A DNA stretch of 64,000 nucleotides from an uncultured Christensenellaceae bacterium. GTDB lineage: Bacteria > Bacillota > Clostridia > Christensenellales > Borkfalkiaceae. The stretch lies in assembly GCA_910586985.1 (NCBI GenBank), contig CAJUKK010000002.1, positions 62,001-126,000 on the forward strand, in the 5' to 3' direction. The translations under genes and the position numbers were made by a program. Under the pieces are notes generated by a model. The model had not been told where the DNA came from and did not search any database. It saw nothing but the letters and a program-made list of their open reading frames with translations. Of the stretch, positions 25,104 through 33,702 are shown in pieces (within the stretch, counting starts at the first letter, position 1; each line of letters opens with the position of its first letter).

Positions 25104-27170
25104 ATGAAAAAGAGTAAAAAAATCATCGCGCTTTCTTTAACGTCGGTATTGGCGTGCGGATTGTTTGCGGGGTGCGATTCGTTTTCAACGGATACGCTGA
25201 AAAATATGGAGCAGATCGTCGCCGAAGTAAACATTGGCGAAGGAGAGAGCTTTCAGGAGGGTGGAGAATATGCCGCATATGCGGGATCGATCCAGACCTC
25301 GTACGTTTATAAGCGGGATCTTATTTCCCAATATCTTAGCAACGGCTCGCAAATGTCGAACTATTCAGCGAAAGATCTATTTACTATGATTCGAGAGAGC
25401 CTTGTCAACCGTAAAACAATTGCGCAGTATGCGATGGCATATTTTCTTAAAAACGGCGCAACGGAGGAGTCTGAGGACGGCACGAGCGTAAACCGTAGTT
25501 ATTCGGTGCAGGAATATAACGATTATCTTGCCGCAAGTAAGGACAAGGAGCTTGCATCTTACGAGTATTTCCTGTCGCAGACGGAGCGCGACCGCGCGAA
25601 GTACAGCGTCAGAAAGATGGTAAACAATACGCTTGATTCGCAGGAGAAGAATTTAGTTGAGGAAGAGGAAGAAAAAAGCAATTCTTCCGTATCTGTTCGT
25701 ACGCTTCCTACAGGGGTAGACGGTGAGAACAGCGACTATTACGATAAAGATTATAAGATTTATACGGGTAAAAATCCCGAATTGAATTACGGTAGTTACG
25801 AGAAGATTGAGGGCGGCAAACCGATGACGAGAAAGCGCGCGTACAGTTCGCTCCTTTCGAATCTCCTCTCCAACGGACTCATTGAAAAGGGTGAGAACGT
25901 TACCGACTTCGAATCGCTCGATTATTTTACGATGGAGCTTACGACGGCGTATGAAAATGCGCTCATCAATAAACTTTCCGAGGCTTTCGAGCGCGAGGAA
26001 GAGGAACGACTGAGCCGCGAAGGTGAAATCGAAGCACGTTTTGATCAGCTTTTTGAAACGCAGAGCAGTACGTTTGTAGACGGTAGTACGTTTGAAACAA
26101 CGTTCGGTGAAATGAGTGCAAGCAAGTTTGTATTGAGCGCGCCTAATGCAGGTTACGGTTATGTGATTAATATTCTTCTGCCGTTCGATTCGAGCGCATC
26201 TGAACAGCTCAACAATTATTCGGGGTTGGAAGGGGACAAGTTTGTTTACCGTGCTCAGCTCTTAAAGCGTTTGACTGCAATCGACCAGCGCGAAACCTGG
26301 TTTACGGGCGAAACGGATTATTCTTACGATGCCGACGAAAATGCATTTGGCGGAACTGATCGCAATAAGCTGTTCTTTGAAGACAACATGACTGCGGTTG
26401 ACGGCGGCAAATACGAACTTCTTGAAAATTATTACGGCAAGTACACCTATAACGGAAAAGCAGAATATAACGAAGAAAAGGAAACGTATAAATTTACGCC
26501 CAATAAGATTGATATCGACGATTTTATCGACGAAATGGAAAGTTATCTTCAATTTGCAGGTTTAAATATATCCGATAATAAGGTGGATAACCGTTCCGGT
26601 TATTACGACAAAGCAAAGACGGATTATTACGATAAAAATAATCCCGATACCGTTGATTATTCGTCGTTCCTTTATTATAAGGGTAAGGTTGAGATTGCGA
26701 ATTTTGACAACAATATGATATATTGCGCAGGCTCGGATGAGAACAAAGCGATGTCGGTCATAAACGAGCTTTCGTTTGCGTATAATACGGATACGGCGGG
26801 ACTTAACAAATATCTCGGCTATGCGGTTTCGCCTTATAAAACTGATTTTGTAAAAGAATTTGAATTTGCGGCGCAGGAGGCGGTGCGCGGCGGCGCAGGC
26901 ACGTATACGATCGCACCCTCGCAGTACGGTTGGCACATTATGTATTGTACATTTGCCGTAACTGAGGCAAAGACGCCGCTCTTCACTTATCATGCGGAAG
27001 ATAAGGATAAAGAGGGAACTTTCTCCAATCAATACTATGAATCGCTCAAAGCGTCTGCGATTGAAAACCGTTCGAAGGATATTCAAACGCAAATCGTAAA
27101 CAATTATGCGGCTTGCGTAACGGTATACGACGATCGTTGCGAAGACTTGTTTAATTTAAAGCTGTCGTAA
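25104..27170 (+). CDS. Parvulin/SurA-like foldase lipoprotein
   Basis: A 688-residue lipoprotein with a signal peptide and lipobox LFAGC, Cys at residue 24. The N-terminal helical region contains the YKRDLISQYL and LVNRKTIAQYAM helices typical of SurA/PrsA chaperone domains. Near residue 602, APSQYGWHIMYC resembles the terminal strand of a parvulin prolyl isomerase domain (usually s.yGyHii). The rest of a canonical parvulin core is not obvious, so the isomerase part may be degenerate or split by insertions. A foldase is the usual neighbour of mfd in Firmicutes. A role in folding exported proteins is inferred. Confidence 0.7.
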   Translation: MKKSKKIIALSLTSVLACGLFAGCDSFSTDTLKNMEQIVAEVNIGEGESFQEGGEYAAYAGSIQTSYVYKRDLISQYLSNGSQMSNYSAKDLFTMIRESLVNRKTIAQYAMAYFLKNGATEESEDGTSVNRSYSVQEYNDYLAASKDKELASYEYFLSQTERDRAKYSVRKMVNNTLDSQEKNLVEEEEEKSNSSVSVRTLPTGVDGENSDYYDKDYKIYTGKNPELNYGSYEKIEGGKPMTRKRAYSSLLSNLLSNGLIEKGENVTDFESLDYFTMELTTAYENALINKLSEAFEREEEERLSREGEIEARFDQLFETQSSTFVDGSTFETTFGEMSASKFVLSAPNAGYGYVINILLPFDSSASEQLNNYSGLEGDKFVYRAQLLKRLTAIDQRETWFTGETDYSYDADENAFGGTDRNKLFFEDNMTAVDGGKYELLENYYGKYTYNGKAEYNEEKETYKFTPNKIDIDDFIDEMESYLQFAGLNISDNKVDNRSGYYDKAKTDYYDKNNPDTVDYSSFLYYKGKVEIANFDNNMIYCAGSDENKAMSVINELSFAYNTDTAGLNKYLGYAVSPYKTDFVKEFEFAAQEAVRGGAGTYTIAPSQYGWHIMYCTFAVTEAKTPLFTYHAEDKDKEGTFSNQYYESLKASAIENRSKDIQTQIVNNYAACVTVYDDRCEDLFNLKLS

Positions 27171-27188
27171 GATAATTCGGGAGACAAT

Positions 27189-28013
27189 ATGGAAATTTGG
27201 GAAGCCGTATGGAAATCGGTCATTCTCGGAACGGTGCAGGGACTTACAGAGTTTCTGCCCGTTTCTTCAAGCGGGCATCTTGTATTTTTACAAAAGTTGC
27301 TCGGTTATGATCTTGCGGGCGGGAGCATGATGTTCGTTAATATCATGTTGCACTTTGGTACGTTGCTCGCGGTTTGCGTCGTTTTTCGCAAGGATATTTT
27401 TACACTTTTTCATAAGCCGTTTAAAACGCTGTTTATGCTTGTTGTGGCAACGATTCCCGCAGGTGTTGTCGGACTATTGTTGAATGACAAGATAGACGCC
27501 GTTTTTGCAGGGGATAAGAGTTTGCTCTATCTTGCAGTTTGTTTTGCAACGACCGCGCTTGTTTTGCTTGTTTGCGAATTTGTTGCGAAACAGCGGAAAA
27601 GGCACAATCCGCTCGGTTGGAAGAGCAGTATTCCCATGGGACTTGCGCAAGCGATCGCAGTATTGCCCGGTATTTCGCGTAGCGGTTCGACAATTGCAGC
27701 CGGTACGATTTGCGGCGCGAAAACGGACGACGTTGCAAAGTTCTCCTTTCTTATGAGTGTTCCGATTATTTTGGGAAGTGTCGCAGTGAGTTTGAAAGGC
27801 GTGATTTTCGACGAGCCGGAGTCGCTCGCCGGATTCGGAGCGGCCGGTATCATCGGGGTAGTCGTTGGGGTTGTATGTGCTGCAGTTTCGGGATTTTTTG
27901 CAATCAAAGTCATGCTGAAAATTATCGGCAAAGCCAACTATAAGTGGTTTAGCCTGTATCTCGTTCTTTTGTCGCTCACCTGTTTTTGGCTCAACGTCCT
28001 TGGAATGTACTAA
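27189..28013 (+). CDS. uppP: Undecaprenyl-diphosphatase (UppP/BacA)
   Basis: Dephosphorylates undecaprenyl diphosphate to recycle the lipid carrier for peptidoglycan; confers bacitracin tolerance. An integral membrane enzyme of 274 residues, the family length. The two signature loops are GLTEFLPVSSSGHLV (residues 19-33) and PGISRSGSTIAAG (about 160-172), holding the catalytic Glu, Ser and Arg. Lies 18 bases after the foldase gene, probably co-transcribed, and ends at a strong terminator. It is notable beside the bacitracin-type ABC/two-component set a short distance away. Confidence 0.97.
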   Translation: MEIWEAVWKSVILGTVQGLTEFLPVSSSGHLVFLQKLLGYDLAGGSMMFVNIMLHFGTLLAVCVVFRKDIFTLFHKPFKTLFMLVVATIPAGVVGLLLNDKIDAVFAGDKSLLYLAVCFATTALVLLVCEFVAKQRKRHNPLGWKSSIPMGLAQAIAVLPGISRSGSTIAAGTICGAKTDDVAKFSFLMSVPIILGSVAVSLKGVIFDEPESLAGFGAAGIIGVVVGVVCAAVSGFFAIKVMLKIIGKANYKWFSLYLVLLSLTCFWLNVLGMY

Positions 28014-28068
28014 TAAAAAATGTTTTTTTAAAAGGTTAGTGGATAGTAATTTTTTCGTGAATCAACAA

Positions 28069-28106
28069 ATAGCCCGCTATCTTCGTTTAAGAAGATAGCG
28101 GGCTAT
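28069..28106. terminator. Intrinsic terminator after uppP
   Basis: A perfect 16-bp stem (28069-28084 with 28091-28106) with a six-base loop, then TAATTTT. One of the strongest hairpins in the window. Confidence 0.85.
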
Positions 28107-28321
28107 AATTTTATAATCAGAACGGTTAAGTAAAATTTGGCGTTCTCTAACTGTTTCGCTAAATTTTTTATTTCTTCGATCTCCGTTTGATGCTTTGCAA
28201 GCAAATCATTTAGAGTATCCGTTTGACAAATAGAAATCCTTTTCACTGTGTTAGATAAGATATTGACTGCTTGCTTTTCAATCAAAAGGGCAGGGACAAG
28301 CGTCTTTTTTATATTGGACAA
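28103..28321 (-). CDS. Doubtful small ORF or gene remnant (72 aa)
   Basis: An open frame with a helical, amphipathic translation (LAKHQTEIEEIKNLAKQLENA). It begins only with TTG, has no ribosome site and its last codons overlap the terminator stem. Possibly a fragment of a lost gene. Kept at low confidence. Confidence 0.22.
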   Translation of the reverse strand: MSNIKKTLVPALLIEKQAVNILSNTVKRISICQTDTLNDLLAKHQTEIEEIKNLAKQLENAKFYLTVLIIKL

Positions 28322-28387
28322 AAATTATTTTCGCTGCACGTATAATCCTTTCAAAGCATGCCATACTGATAGTATCGGAGGTGAAAC

Positions 28388-28540
28388 ATGAGATTAAATT
28401 GCGGAGACGTTTGTCCTAAGACGGGCGCTTACAAGGTAATCAACGGGGAAGGCAAAACCATTAACACGATTTACGTCGGCGAAGGTGAGACGATGCCTCC
28501 CACGCAGTATTCCGACTGCCATTACGAATCGGAATCCTGA
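28388..28540 (+). CDS. Small YjzC-like protein (50 aa)
   Basis: A 50-residue gene. GGAGGTGA stands a few bases before the ATG at 28388, and TATAAT is at 28341-28346. The translation starts MRLNCGDVCPKTGAY and continues with a short strand and PPT, resembling the YjzC family of small Firmicutes proteins in layout (G....P..G.Y...., then a short beta segment and an acidic, His/Tyr tail). A small hairpin with a T-run (28539-28557) follows the stop. Function unknown. Confidence 0.65.
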   Translation: MRLNCGDVCPKTGAYKVINGEGKTINTIYVGEGETMPPTQYSDCHYESES

Positions 28541-28596
28541 CGATCGTATCGTCGTTTTCCAAAGATAATCGGAATATCGCGAAATACAACCGATAA

Positions 28597-28636
28597 AAAG
28601 AACGCAGAGAAATGCAATATTTCCCTGCGTTTTTTA
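28597..28636. terminator. Terminator of the two-component/ABC operon
   Basis: AACGCAGAGAAAT (28601-28613) pairs with ATTTCCCTGCGTT (28619-28631) with one mismatch; A-run on one side and T-run on the other. It ends the minus-strand permease gene and can also act on the + strand. Confidence 0.7.
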
Positions 28637-28648
28637 TTTACAATTTTA

Positions 28649-29446
28649 TTAGCAGACGTCGCGCCGATTCATAGCGAGATAAGATACTGCATAGCTGACG
28701 ATAGCGGGAACAAGAATTGTAAGCGAGGCAATCCAATTAATGCCGGTCTGCGTGATTCGACCTTCTGTCGCACGAATAACGCGCAGGTATTCTTCACTGT
28801 CGGTTAAATAGTAAATACAAGTCCACGGAAAGAACAGGTCGAAAACAGTATAGTAAACCGTAAAAGTTATAAATATTGTAAATATAATCGAGAAAAGAAT
28901 GGGAATAACGGCGTTCCGTGATAGAACAGTTATGCAAATTACAGGTGATACTGCTAAAAAGACAAGTAAGCCGGACAGCAAGAATCTCCCTAGATATTCG
29001 AAAATCAACGACATCGTTTGCGGCAATTTTGCAAAATGAAAGTGCGGGCGGAAACAAACGGAGATTAGAATACTACATAACCAAACAAATACGGAGATCA
29101 ACAAAATCCAGATAAACAACGCAAGTAATTTGGTAATTAAAAATCTTGCATTTCCAATAGGAACGGAAGATATCGTTTTTACCGTTTTTTCAGCATACTC
29201 GTGTGTAAAAAGAAAGATTGCAAATACAGAACAAACAGGGGGTGTAAGTACTCCAAAGTAAGAACAAATATTTTTTAATGCGTTTAAAAGATGCCATTCA
29301 GCGGAATAGTCTCCGTAAAAATATTTTCCTGCCATTAATAACAGTAAAAATGGGATTGCGAGGAAAAGAACAACGGTAAAAACGAGCAACTTACTCCGTT
29401 TAAACTTCATCCATTCTGCCAACAGAAGACTAAACAAATTTGGCAC
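28649..29446 (-). CDS. ABC-2 type permease (bacitracin/lantibiotic resistance type)
   Basis: A 265-residue membrane protein with six hydrophobic segments. The start MPNLFSLLLAEWMKFKRSKLL and the body HEYAEKTVKTISSVPIGNARFLITKLLAL are typical of BcrB/LanE-like ABC-2 permeases. It overlaps the ATPase gene by 17 bases. With that ATPase and the response regulator/kinase pair it probably forms an inducible peptide-antibiotic exporter. The true ligand is unknown. Confidence 0.85.
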   Translation of the reverse strand: MPNLFSLLLAEWMKFKRSKLLVFTVVLFLAIPFLLLLMAGKYFYGDYSAEWHLLNALKNICSYFGVLTPPVCSVFAIFLFTHEYAEKTVKTISSVPIGNARFLITKLLALFIWILLISVFVWLCSILISVCFRPHFHFAKLPQTMSLIFEYLGRFLLSGLLVFLAVSPVICITVLSRNAVIPILFSIIFTIFITFTVYYTVFDLFFPWTCIYYLTDSEEYLRVIRATEGRITQTGINWIASLTILVPAIVSYAVSYLAMNRRDVC

Positions 29447-30344
29447 CTCCGATTATTTCGGTAAAGTAATCTTCTAACCGTTCGTTGTCGACGGTAATTC
29501 CGGTTACGGAAATTCCCACGCGGTTAAAAACTGTATTGATCTTTCCCCGCAGTTCAAATTCGTTATAGATACGAATGCGGTTTCCTGTCAGTACGGTGAA
29601 ATCGATATTCGGAAAACGCTGTTCAAGGCACATTGCAGCCTTTCCGTCGTCGGATACTGTAATTTCGACATATCGTCTCCTGCGGCTGTTTAAAGTTTCC
29701 AAATCGATCTCTTCAATGAGCTTTCCGCCGTGCATTACGCCCACCGTGTCGACGATACGTTCAAGCTCGGATAGGATATGGCTTGCGACGATCAATGTTT
29801 TTCCCTGTTTTTTAAGTTTAAGGAACAGCTCGCGGAAATATTGTATTCCAACGGGATCTAATGCGTTTGTCGGTTCGTCGAGAATCAGGAGATCAGGATC
29901 GTGAATAATCGCCGCGGCTATCCCCAGACGCTGTTTCATTCCCAGCGAAAATTTTCCGTATACTTGTTTGGGATTATCTTCAAGCCCGACGCTATACAGA
30001 GCATAGCTGATCGCCTCGTCGCTATTTTTATGCGTTCCGCGGATACGCGTCAACAGTTTTAAATTTTCCCGTGCTGTTAGGTTATGGTAGAAAGCCGGAG
30101 ATTCGATCAGCGAGCCAACGCGGCAAAGATTTTCTTTTTTCGGTTTTTCGCCGAAAAGAAAAATGTCTCCGCTTGACGGACGGGCGAGCGCAGTGATCAG
30201 TTTCATAAGCGTTGATTTTCCCGCGCCGTTCTGACCGAGCAACCCGTAAATAGTACCTTCGGCAACATGCATGTCTACTCTGTCCACCGCTAGATGTCTC
30301 CGATACGCTTTTGTCAGCGAGACGGTTTCTAAAACGTAATTCAT
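29430..30344 (-). CDS. ABC transporter ATPase (BcrA/LanF type)
   Basis: A 304-residue ATPase. Walker A GQNGAGKST (37-45), signature SLGMKQRLGIAAA and Walker B LLILDEPTNALDP are intact. The C-terminal extension after residue 220 is typical of BcrA/CcmA-like proteins. The ATG at 30344 is preferred because AGGAG stands seven bases ahead; an ATG at 30350 is too close to it. Pairs with the overlapping permease gene. Confidence 0.9.
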   Translation of the reverse strand: MNYVLETVSLTKAYRRHLAVDRVDMHVAEGTIYGLLGQNGAGKSTLMKLITALARPSSGDIFLFGEKPKKENLCRVGSLIESPAFYHNLTARENLKLLTRIRGTHKNSDEAISYALYSVGLEDNPKQVYGKFSLGMKQRLGIAAAIIHDPDLLILDEPTNALDPVGIQYFRELFLKLKKQGKTLIVASHILSELERIVDTVGVMHGGKLIEEIDLETLNSRRRRYVEITVSDDGKAAMCLEQRFPNIDFTVLTGNRIRIYNEFELRGKINTVFNRVGISVTGITVDNERLEDYFTEIIGGAKFV

Positions 30345-30380
30345 ATTCATTCTCCTGTCAAGCGTATTATAGCACAAAGC

Positions 30381-30420
30381 TTCTTACAAAGACCTTAAAA
30401 AGAACTAACAATTTTCTTAC
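30381..30420 (-). promoter_or_regulatory. Possible regulator-binding direct repeat ahead of the ABC genes
   Basis: TTCTTAC occurs at 30381-30387 and 30414-30420, 33 bases apart, about three helical turns. On the minus strand a TATAAT box lies just downstream, near 30,373-30,368, without a good -35, as expected of an activator-dependent promoter controlled by the neighbouring response regulator. Speculative. Confidence 0.3.
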
Positions 30421-31340
30421 ATTTTATCGGCGATCGATGTGCGGGGAAAATTTATTGTGAAAGTTGTTTTAACGTGGGGTTCGCTGTCGACGCAAATGTT
30501 ACCGCCTTGGCGTGTTACAAGTTCGCGTGCGATTGCGAGACCTAAACCGCTGCCTTTATCGCCGCGGAAATCGTCGCATTTATAAAGCCGATCGAAAACG
30601 CGTGTGAGTTTTTGGGCGGGGATTCCTTCACCGTTATCGGAAAGCGTAATCACTGTCTGAGTTTCATTTTGTATTGCGGAGATGGATATTTTGCTGCAAT
30701 TTGCGTGTTCGACGGAATTTTTAATCAAATTGTTTACGACGCGGCGGAATGCGCTTTCGTCGAGATTGAGCAGATACGATTCGTCGGTAAGTTCTGCAAA
30801 AGGCGTTATATTCGCTTTTTGAAATACGGGAATCCATTCAATGATAATTTGTCGGAGCAGTTCGTTAACGTCAACAGAACGGGGAGAGAGCACAAGTTCT
30901 TTTGAATTTATTTTAAACCAGTCGAAAAGCAAATCGACGTAAGCTTTTATTTCGTTTGCTTTCCGCTTACAAACCTCAAGGTATTCTTTGCGTTCCGATT
31001 CGGAAACGCGGTCTTCGCTCAGCGCGTCAAGATATCCCGTGAGAGAAGTAATAGGGGTGCGTACGTCATGCGAAAATCCCGTTAAAATTTCATCTCCGCT
31101 TTCTGCGGTTTTACGATAGTCTTCGATTTCTTCACGGTAATGCTCGGTGAGTCCGTTGACTGAGAAAATAATTTTTGAAGGCATACCTTTGCCTTTTGCA
31201 TACATTTTCCGAAAGTTACCTTTTCGACTGTGTTCAAGATGACGGTAGATATCGCGAAAAATCTTATAGTCGCGGATAAGAAGAAGGGCAACTACAATAT
31301 TGATTGCCGCTAAAATTGCTATTATAATCCATTCAATCAT
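30417..31340 (-). CDS. Sensor histidine kinase of peptide-antibiotic module
   Basis: A 307-residue kinase with one clear N-terminal membrane helix (IIIAILAAINIVVALLLI) and almost no extracellular loop. The phosphoacceptor His is near residue 91 in GFSHDVRTP; the N-box is NNLIKNSVEH, the G-boxes DNGEGIP and GSGLGLAI. The ATG at 31340 follows GGAGA; a TTG at 31352 is the alternative. Intramembrane-sensing kinases of this type usually work with an ABC transporter that senses peptide antibiotics. Overlaps the response regulator gene by 8 bases. Confidence 0.88.
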   Translation of the reverse strand: MIEWIIIAILAAINIVVALLLIRDYKIFRDIYRHLEHSRKGNFRKMYAKGKGMPSKIIFSVNGLTEHYREEIEDYRKTAESGDEILTGFSHDVRTPITSLTGYLDALSEDRVSESERKEYLEVCKRKANEIKAYVDLLFDWFKINSKELVLSPRSVDVNELLRQIIIEWIPVFQKANITPFAELTDESYLLNLDESAFRRVVNNLIKNSVEHANCSKISISAIQNETQTVITLSDNGEGIPAQKLTRVFDRLYKCDDFRGDKGSGLGLAIARELVTRQGGNICVDSEPHVKTTFTINFPRTSIADKM

Positions 31341-32031
31341 TCGCGTCTCCAAACTTATATCCTACGCCCCAGACTGTTTGAATGTATTTCGGTTCGTCGG
31401 GGTTTTCTTCAATACGTTTGCGTAATCGGCGAATATGCACCATAATGTTATTATCGTCGTAAGCATATTCGTCTTCCCATACGGCACGATATATTTGTTT
31501 TTTGGTAAAAACTTTCTCTTTATTTTTCATGAAAAAGTATAATAGATCAAATTCCTTTGCTGTTACTTCAATGATTTTTCCGTCTTTTTTAAAAACGCGG
31601 GTTTCGGGATCTGCCTCGAATCGAAAGCAAGAAACGGGTTCGCGATTAAAGTTTCCGTTGAGTACGGTATATCTGCGGATAAGGGATGAAACCCTTGCAA
31701 GCAGTTCGCTCATATTAAACGGCTTGGAAAGGTAGTCGTCTGCACCCATTCTTAAACCTGCAATTTTGTCTGCATCGCCTGATTTTGCAGTAAGCATTAA
31801 AACGGGTACGGAAGATTTTTCGCGTAAGCGTTGTAGTAACTCAAATCCGTTTAAGAGGGGAAGCATTACGTCTAGAATAATCAGTTGAAATTCATTTTCC
31901 AGAGCGGTTGTTAAGCCTTCTGCGCCGTCATAGCGTGATGTAACCTGATAGCCTTCTTCTTTCAAATATTTTTCGGTGAGACGGACAAGGTCTCTGTCGT
32001 CGTCTATAAGCAAAATATTGTGTTTGATCAT
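31333..32031 (-). CDS. OmpR/PhoB-family response regulator
   Basis: A 232-residue DNA-binding regulator with receiver phosphoacceptor Asp54 in IILDVMLP, acidic pocket DDD (10-12), conserved TAKSGDADKIAGLRMGADDYLSKPF, and a C-terminal winged helix (RRLRKRIEENPDEPKYIQTVWGVGYKF). The ATG at 32031 follows AAGGAC. First gene of the regulator-kinase-ATPase-permease cluster. Confidence 0.93.
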   Translation of the reverse strand: MIKHNILLIDDDRDLVRLTEKYLKEEGYQVTSRYDGAEGLTTALENEFQLIILDVMLPLLNGFELLQRLREKSSVPVLMLTAKSGDADKIAGLRMGADDYLSKPFNMSELLARVSSLIRRYTVLNGNFNREPVSCFRFEADPETRVFKKDGKIIEVTAKEFDLLYFFMKNKEKVFTKKQIYRAVWEDEYAYDDNNIMVHIRRLRKRIEENPDEPKYIQTVWGVGYKFGDAND

Positions 32032-32058
32032 AAAAGCAGTCCTTATGAATTTTTTAAT

Positions 32059-32087
32059 ATTATAACCGATAAACAAAGAAATGTAAA
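32059..32087 (-). promoter_or_regulatory. Promoter of the response regulator gene
   Basis: On the minus strand: TTTACA at 32087-32082, a 17-base spacer and TATAAT at 32064-32059, about 28 bases ahead of the ATG. Confidence 0.7.
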
Positions 32088-32154
32088 GTAATACTGAAAA
32101 ACGAGTATTGAAAACGGGAGAACGGTAAAATTTTAAAAATTAACATAAAAATGC

Positions 32155-32182
32155 TTGCGTTTTTTAAGAAATATGCTATAAT
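32155..32182 (+). promoter_or_regulatory. tRNA promoter
   Basis: TTGCGT at 32155-32160, a 16-base spacer and TATAAT at 32177-32182, about 13 bases ahead of the tRNA. Confidence 0.6.
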
Positions 32183-32194
32183 TTTAATAGCAAT

Positions 32195-32270
32195 GGGGAT
32201 ATGGCTCAGTTGGTAGAGCGGTACGTTCGCAACGTACAGGCCACGAGTTCGAATCTCGTTATCTCCACCA
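32195..32270 (+). tRNA. tRNA-Ala (anticodon CGC)
   Basis: A complete 76-base cloverleaf with encoded CCA. The acceptor stem GGGGATA/TATCTCC contains the G3:U70 pair that identifies tRNA-Ala. The D-arm is GCTC..GAGC, the anticodon stem GTACG/CGTAC with loop TTCGCAA (anticodon CGC, reads GCG), and the T-arm ACGAG-TTCGAAT-CTCGT. The prophage begins right behind it, so its 3' end is a likely attachment site. Confidence 0.95.
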
Positions 32271-32365
32271 CAGGAGGCGTATCCGAACACTGGGAGCTGT
32301 TTGTATGCAGTACAGGGTTCGTCGCCTCAATTCCTCTGTACGGCGCATAGCCGTCAGACAAAAAA

Positions 32366-32412
32366 GAAAAAGCCCGCAGGACGGCGTGTTTGACCGTCTG
32401 CGGGCTTTTATT
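32366..32412. terminator. Terminator at the prophage end
   Basis: AGCCCGCA-G-GACGG (32371-32384) pairs with CCGTC-TGCGGGCT (32394-32406), with A and T runs on the two sides. Ends the prophage minus-strand operon; it may also stop tRNA read-through. No gene is seen between 32,271 and 32,413. Confidence 0.75.
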
Positions 32413-32413
32413 G

Positions 32414-32872
32414 TTATTCGTTTACTTGGTCGCTGTCATTGCTTTCAGGCGTTGTGGCGCCTTTTTCGGCGGTTTCCGTGGGTGTTTTGTCTGCTTCCGG
32501 CGTTTCAGTGATCTGTTCGGCGGTGGGTTTCTTAATTTTCGAGAACATGGCATCGAACGCTTTGCTCAATAAATCACCGAGAGGCGTCGCCTTAATTGTT
32601 GCGTATATTGCCTGATCCAGAGTGAAGATAGCACCAGCGAGGGCGAAGTAATACTCGGCCGCGAATTGCTTCGTCGCCAGCAAGTAGATGGCGGCAGCTA
32701 TGAGTGAGAAGCCGACCGCGATCGCCAGATAGATCCAGTGGCGCACATTTTCCTCGAGCTTGCTGAATACGTTGCCGTATTTCAGGATGCAGAGCAGAAC
32801 GACGCCAGCGAGCGCTATGCCGGCAAGCGGCAGGCCGTATGTTTTTATGAAGTCGATGATCAATTCTTCCAT
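32414..32872 (-). CDS. Holin-like phage membrane protein
   Basis: A 152-residue protein with three membrane segments (about residues 13-33, 47-66 and 71-92) followed by a hydrophilic, Thr/Pro/Glu-rich cytoplasmic tail. This is the build of class I phage holins. It is the last gene of the late operon, the position of lysis genes. No endolysin gene follows it before the tRNA. Alternatively it is an uncharacterised phage membrane protein. Confidence 0.5.
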   Translation of the reverse strand: MEELIIDFIKTYGLPLAGIALAGVVLLCILKYGNVFSKLEENVRHWIYLAIAVGFSLIAAAIYLLATKQFAAEYYFALAGAIFTLDQAIYATIKATPLGDLLSKAFDAMFSKIKKPTAEQITETPEADKTPTETAEKGATTPESNDSDQVNE

Positions 32873-32884
32873 GGGGTTGTCTCC

Positions 32885-33292
32885 TTATTTTTTAGATTTT
32901 TTTGTGTGAACTGGCCCGTCGCTATAAATTGCATTGATGCCTTGTTCTATGAGGAAGTCCTTTTGCTCGTGTTTGACTGTTTGCGCGTATTCAAGCGCAG
33001 CATGCATGTCGCCGTTGCAGTGAGCGTCTGGTATTCGCTGCACTGCCCGAGCCGTTGCTTCCCCGAGGGCGATCGCGGCGTTAATTCCTTTGATAGCGAT
33101 GAGCTCGTTTTTCTGGCGAGCTTCTTCGCGCTGTGCTTCAAGTTCCTCTCGTTTCGCTTCCTTTGCGGCCTGCTCAGCATCGCGGGCCGAGATTTTGCGC
33201 TGTAAACGCCAGAAGAAGAATCCGACGGCGGCGCTGATAATAGCCGAAGGTAAGCCGATCGCGAGAAGGAACTGCCAGACTGTTATTGTCAT
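32885..33292 (-). CDS. Phage membrane-anchored coiled-coil protein
   Basis: A 135-residue protein with one N-terminal membrane helix (VWQFLLAIGLPSAIISAAVGFFFW) and a charged coiled-coil (DAEQAAKEAKREELEAQREEARQ). The topology recalls an Rz-like or signal-anchor accessory lysis protein, but no sequence family was recognised. It overlaps the next gene upstream by ATGA-type spacing within the late operon. Confidence 0.5.
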   Translation of the reverse strand: MTITVWQFLLAIGLPSAIISAAVGFFFWRLQRKISARDAEQAAKEAKREELEAQREEARQKNELIAIKGINAAIALGEATARAVQRIPDAHCNGDMHAALEYAQTVKHEQKDFLIEQGINAIYSDGPVHTKKSKK

Positions 33293-33498
33293 TTCTTAGT
33301 CTCTCCTTGTTGCGAAAATTGAACAGCAGGGGTGGCCGTTGTCCCGAGGGTCTCGTTGAACTTCGTCTGCGCGGCAGCGATCCGCTCGGCGAGGTCGACG
33401 TCGTCCCTCTCGTTGAGACGTAGAGCCATGTCCCTGATGATGGCGTTCTGGGTTTCCACCAGTTCGCACAATGTCAAAATGAGTTGCGTGTTGTCCAT
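33289..33498 (-). CDS. Small phage protein (69 aa)
   Basis: Not recognised. Helical, acidic-basic protein beginning MDNTQLILTLCELVETQN, a typical small helix preceding the membrane-anchored gene. Overlaps it by four bases. Confidence 0.5.
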   Translation of the reverse strand: MDNTQLILTLCELVETQNAIIRDMALRLNERDDVDLAERIAAAQTKFNETLGTTATPAVQFSQQGETKK

Positions 33499-33512
33499 CT
33501 TGAGCCTCCGCC

Positions 33513-33698
33513 TTATTCGGTCGCGAGTGGCTCGCCGATGAACTGCTCGTACTGATCCGCGTTGATCACGCCGTTCGCAACGTCCTCGGCGGCGATAGCC
33601 TTGACGTCGTTCTGAAGCTCGACAGGAACGGAAGCGAAGGCGCGGACGCCGCGCTGTATGCTGCGCCAGTAGCTGTAGGCGATAGTCTTGACTGCCAT
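33513..33698 (-). CDS. Small phage protein, CD1375-like (61 aa)
   Basis: A 61-residue protein resembling small CD1375/XkdX-type proteins encoded after tail-fibre genes of Firmicutes phages, with a helical body and a short acidic tail that mentions no catalytic motif. The ATG follows AGGAGG. Function unknown. Confidence 0.5.
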   Translation of the reverse strand: MAVKTIAYSYWRSIQRGVRAFASVPVELQNDVKAIAAEDVANGVINADQYEQFIGEPLATE

Positions 33699-33702
33699 CT
33701 TT

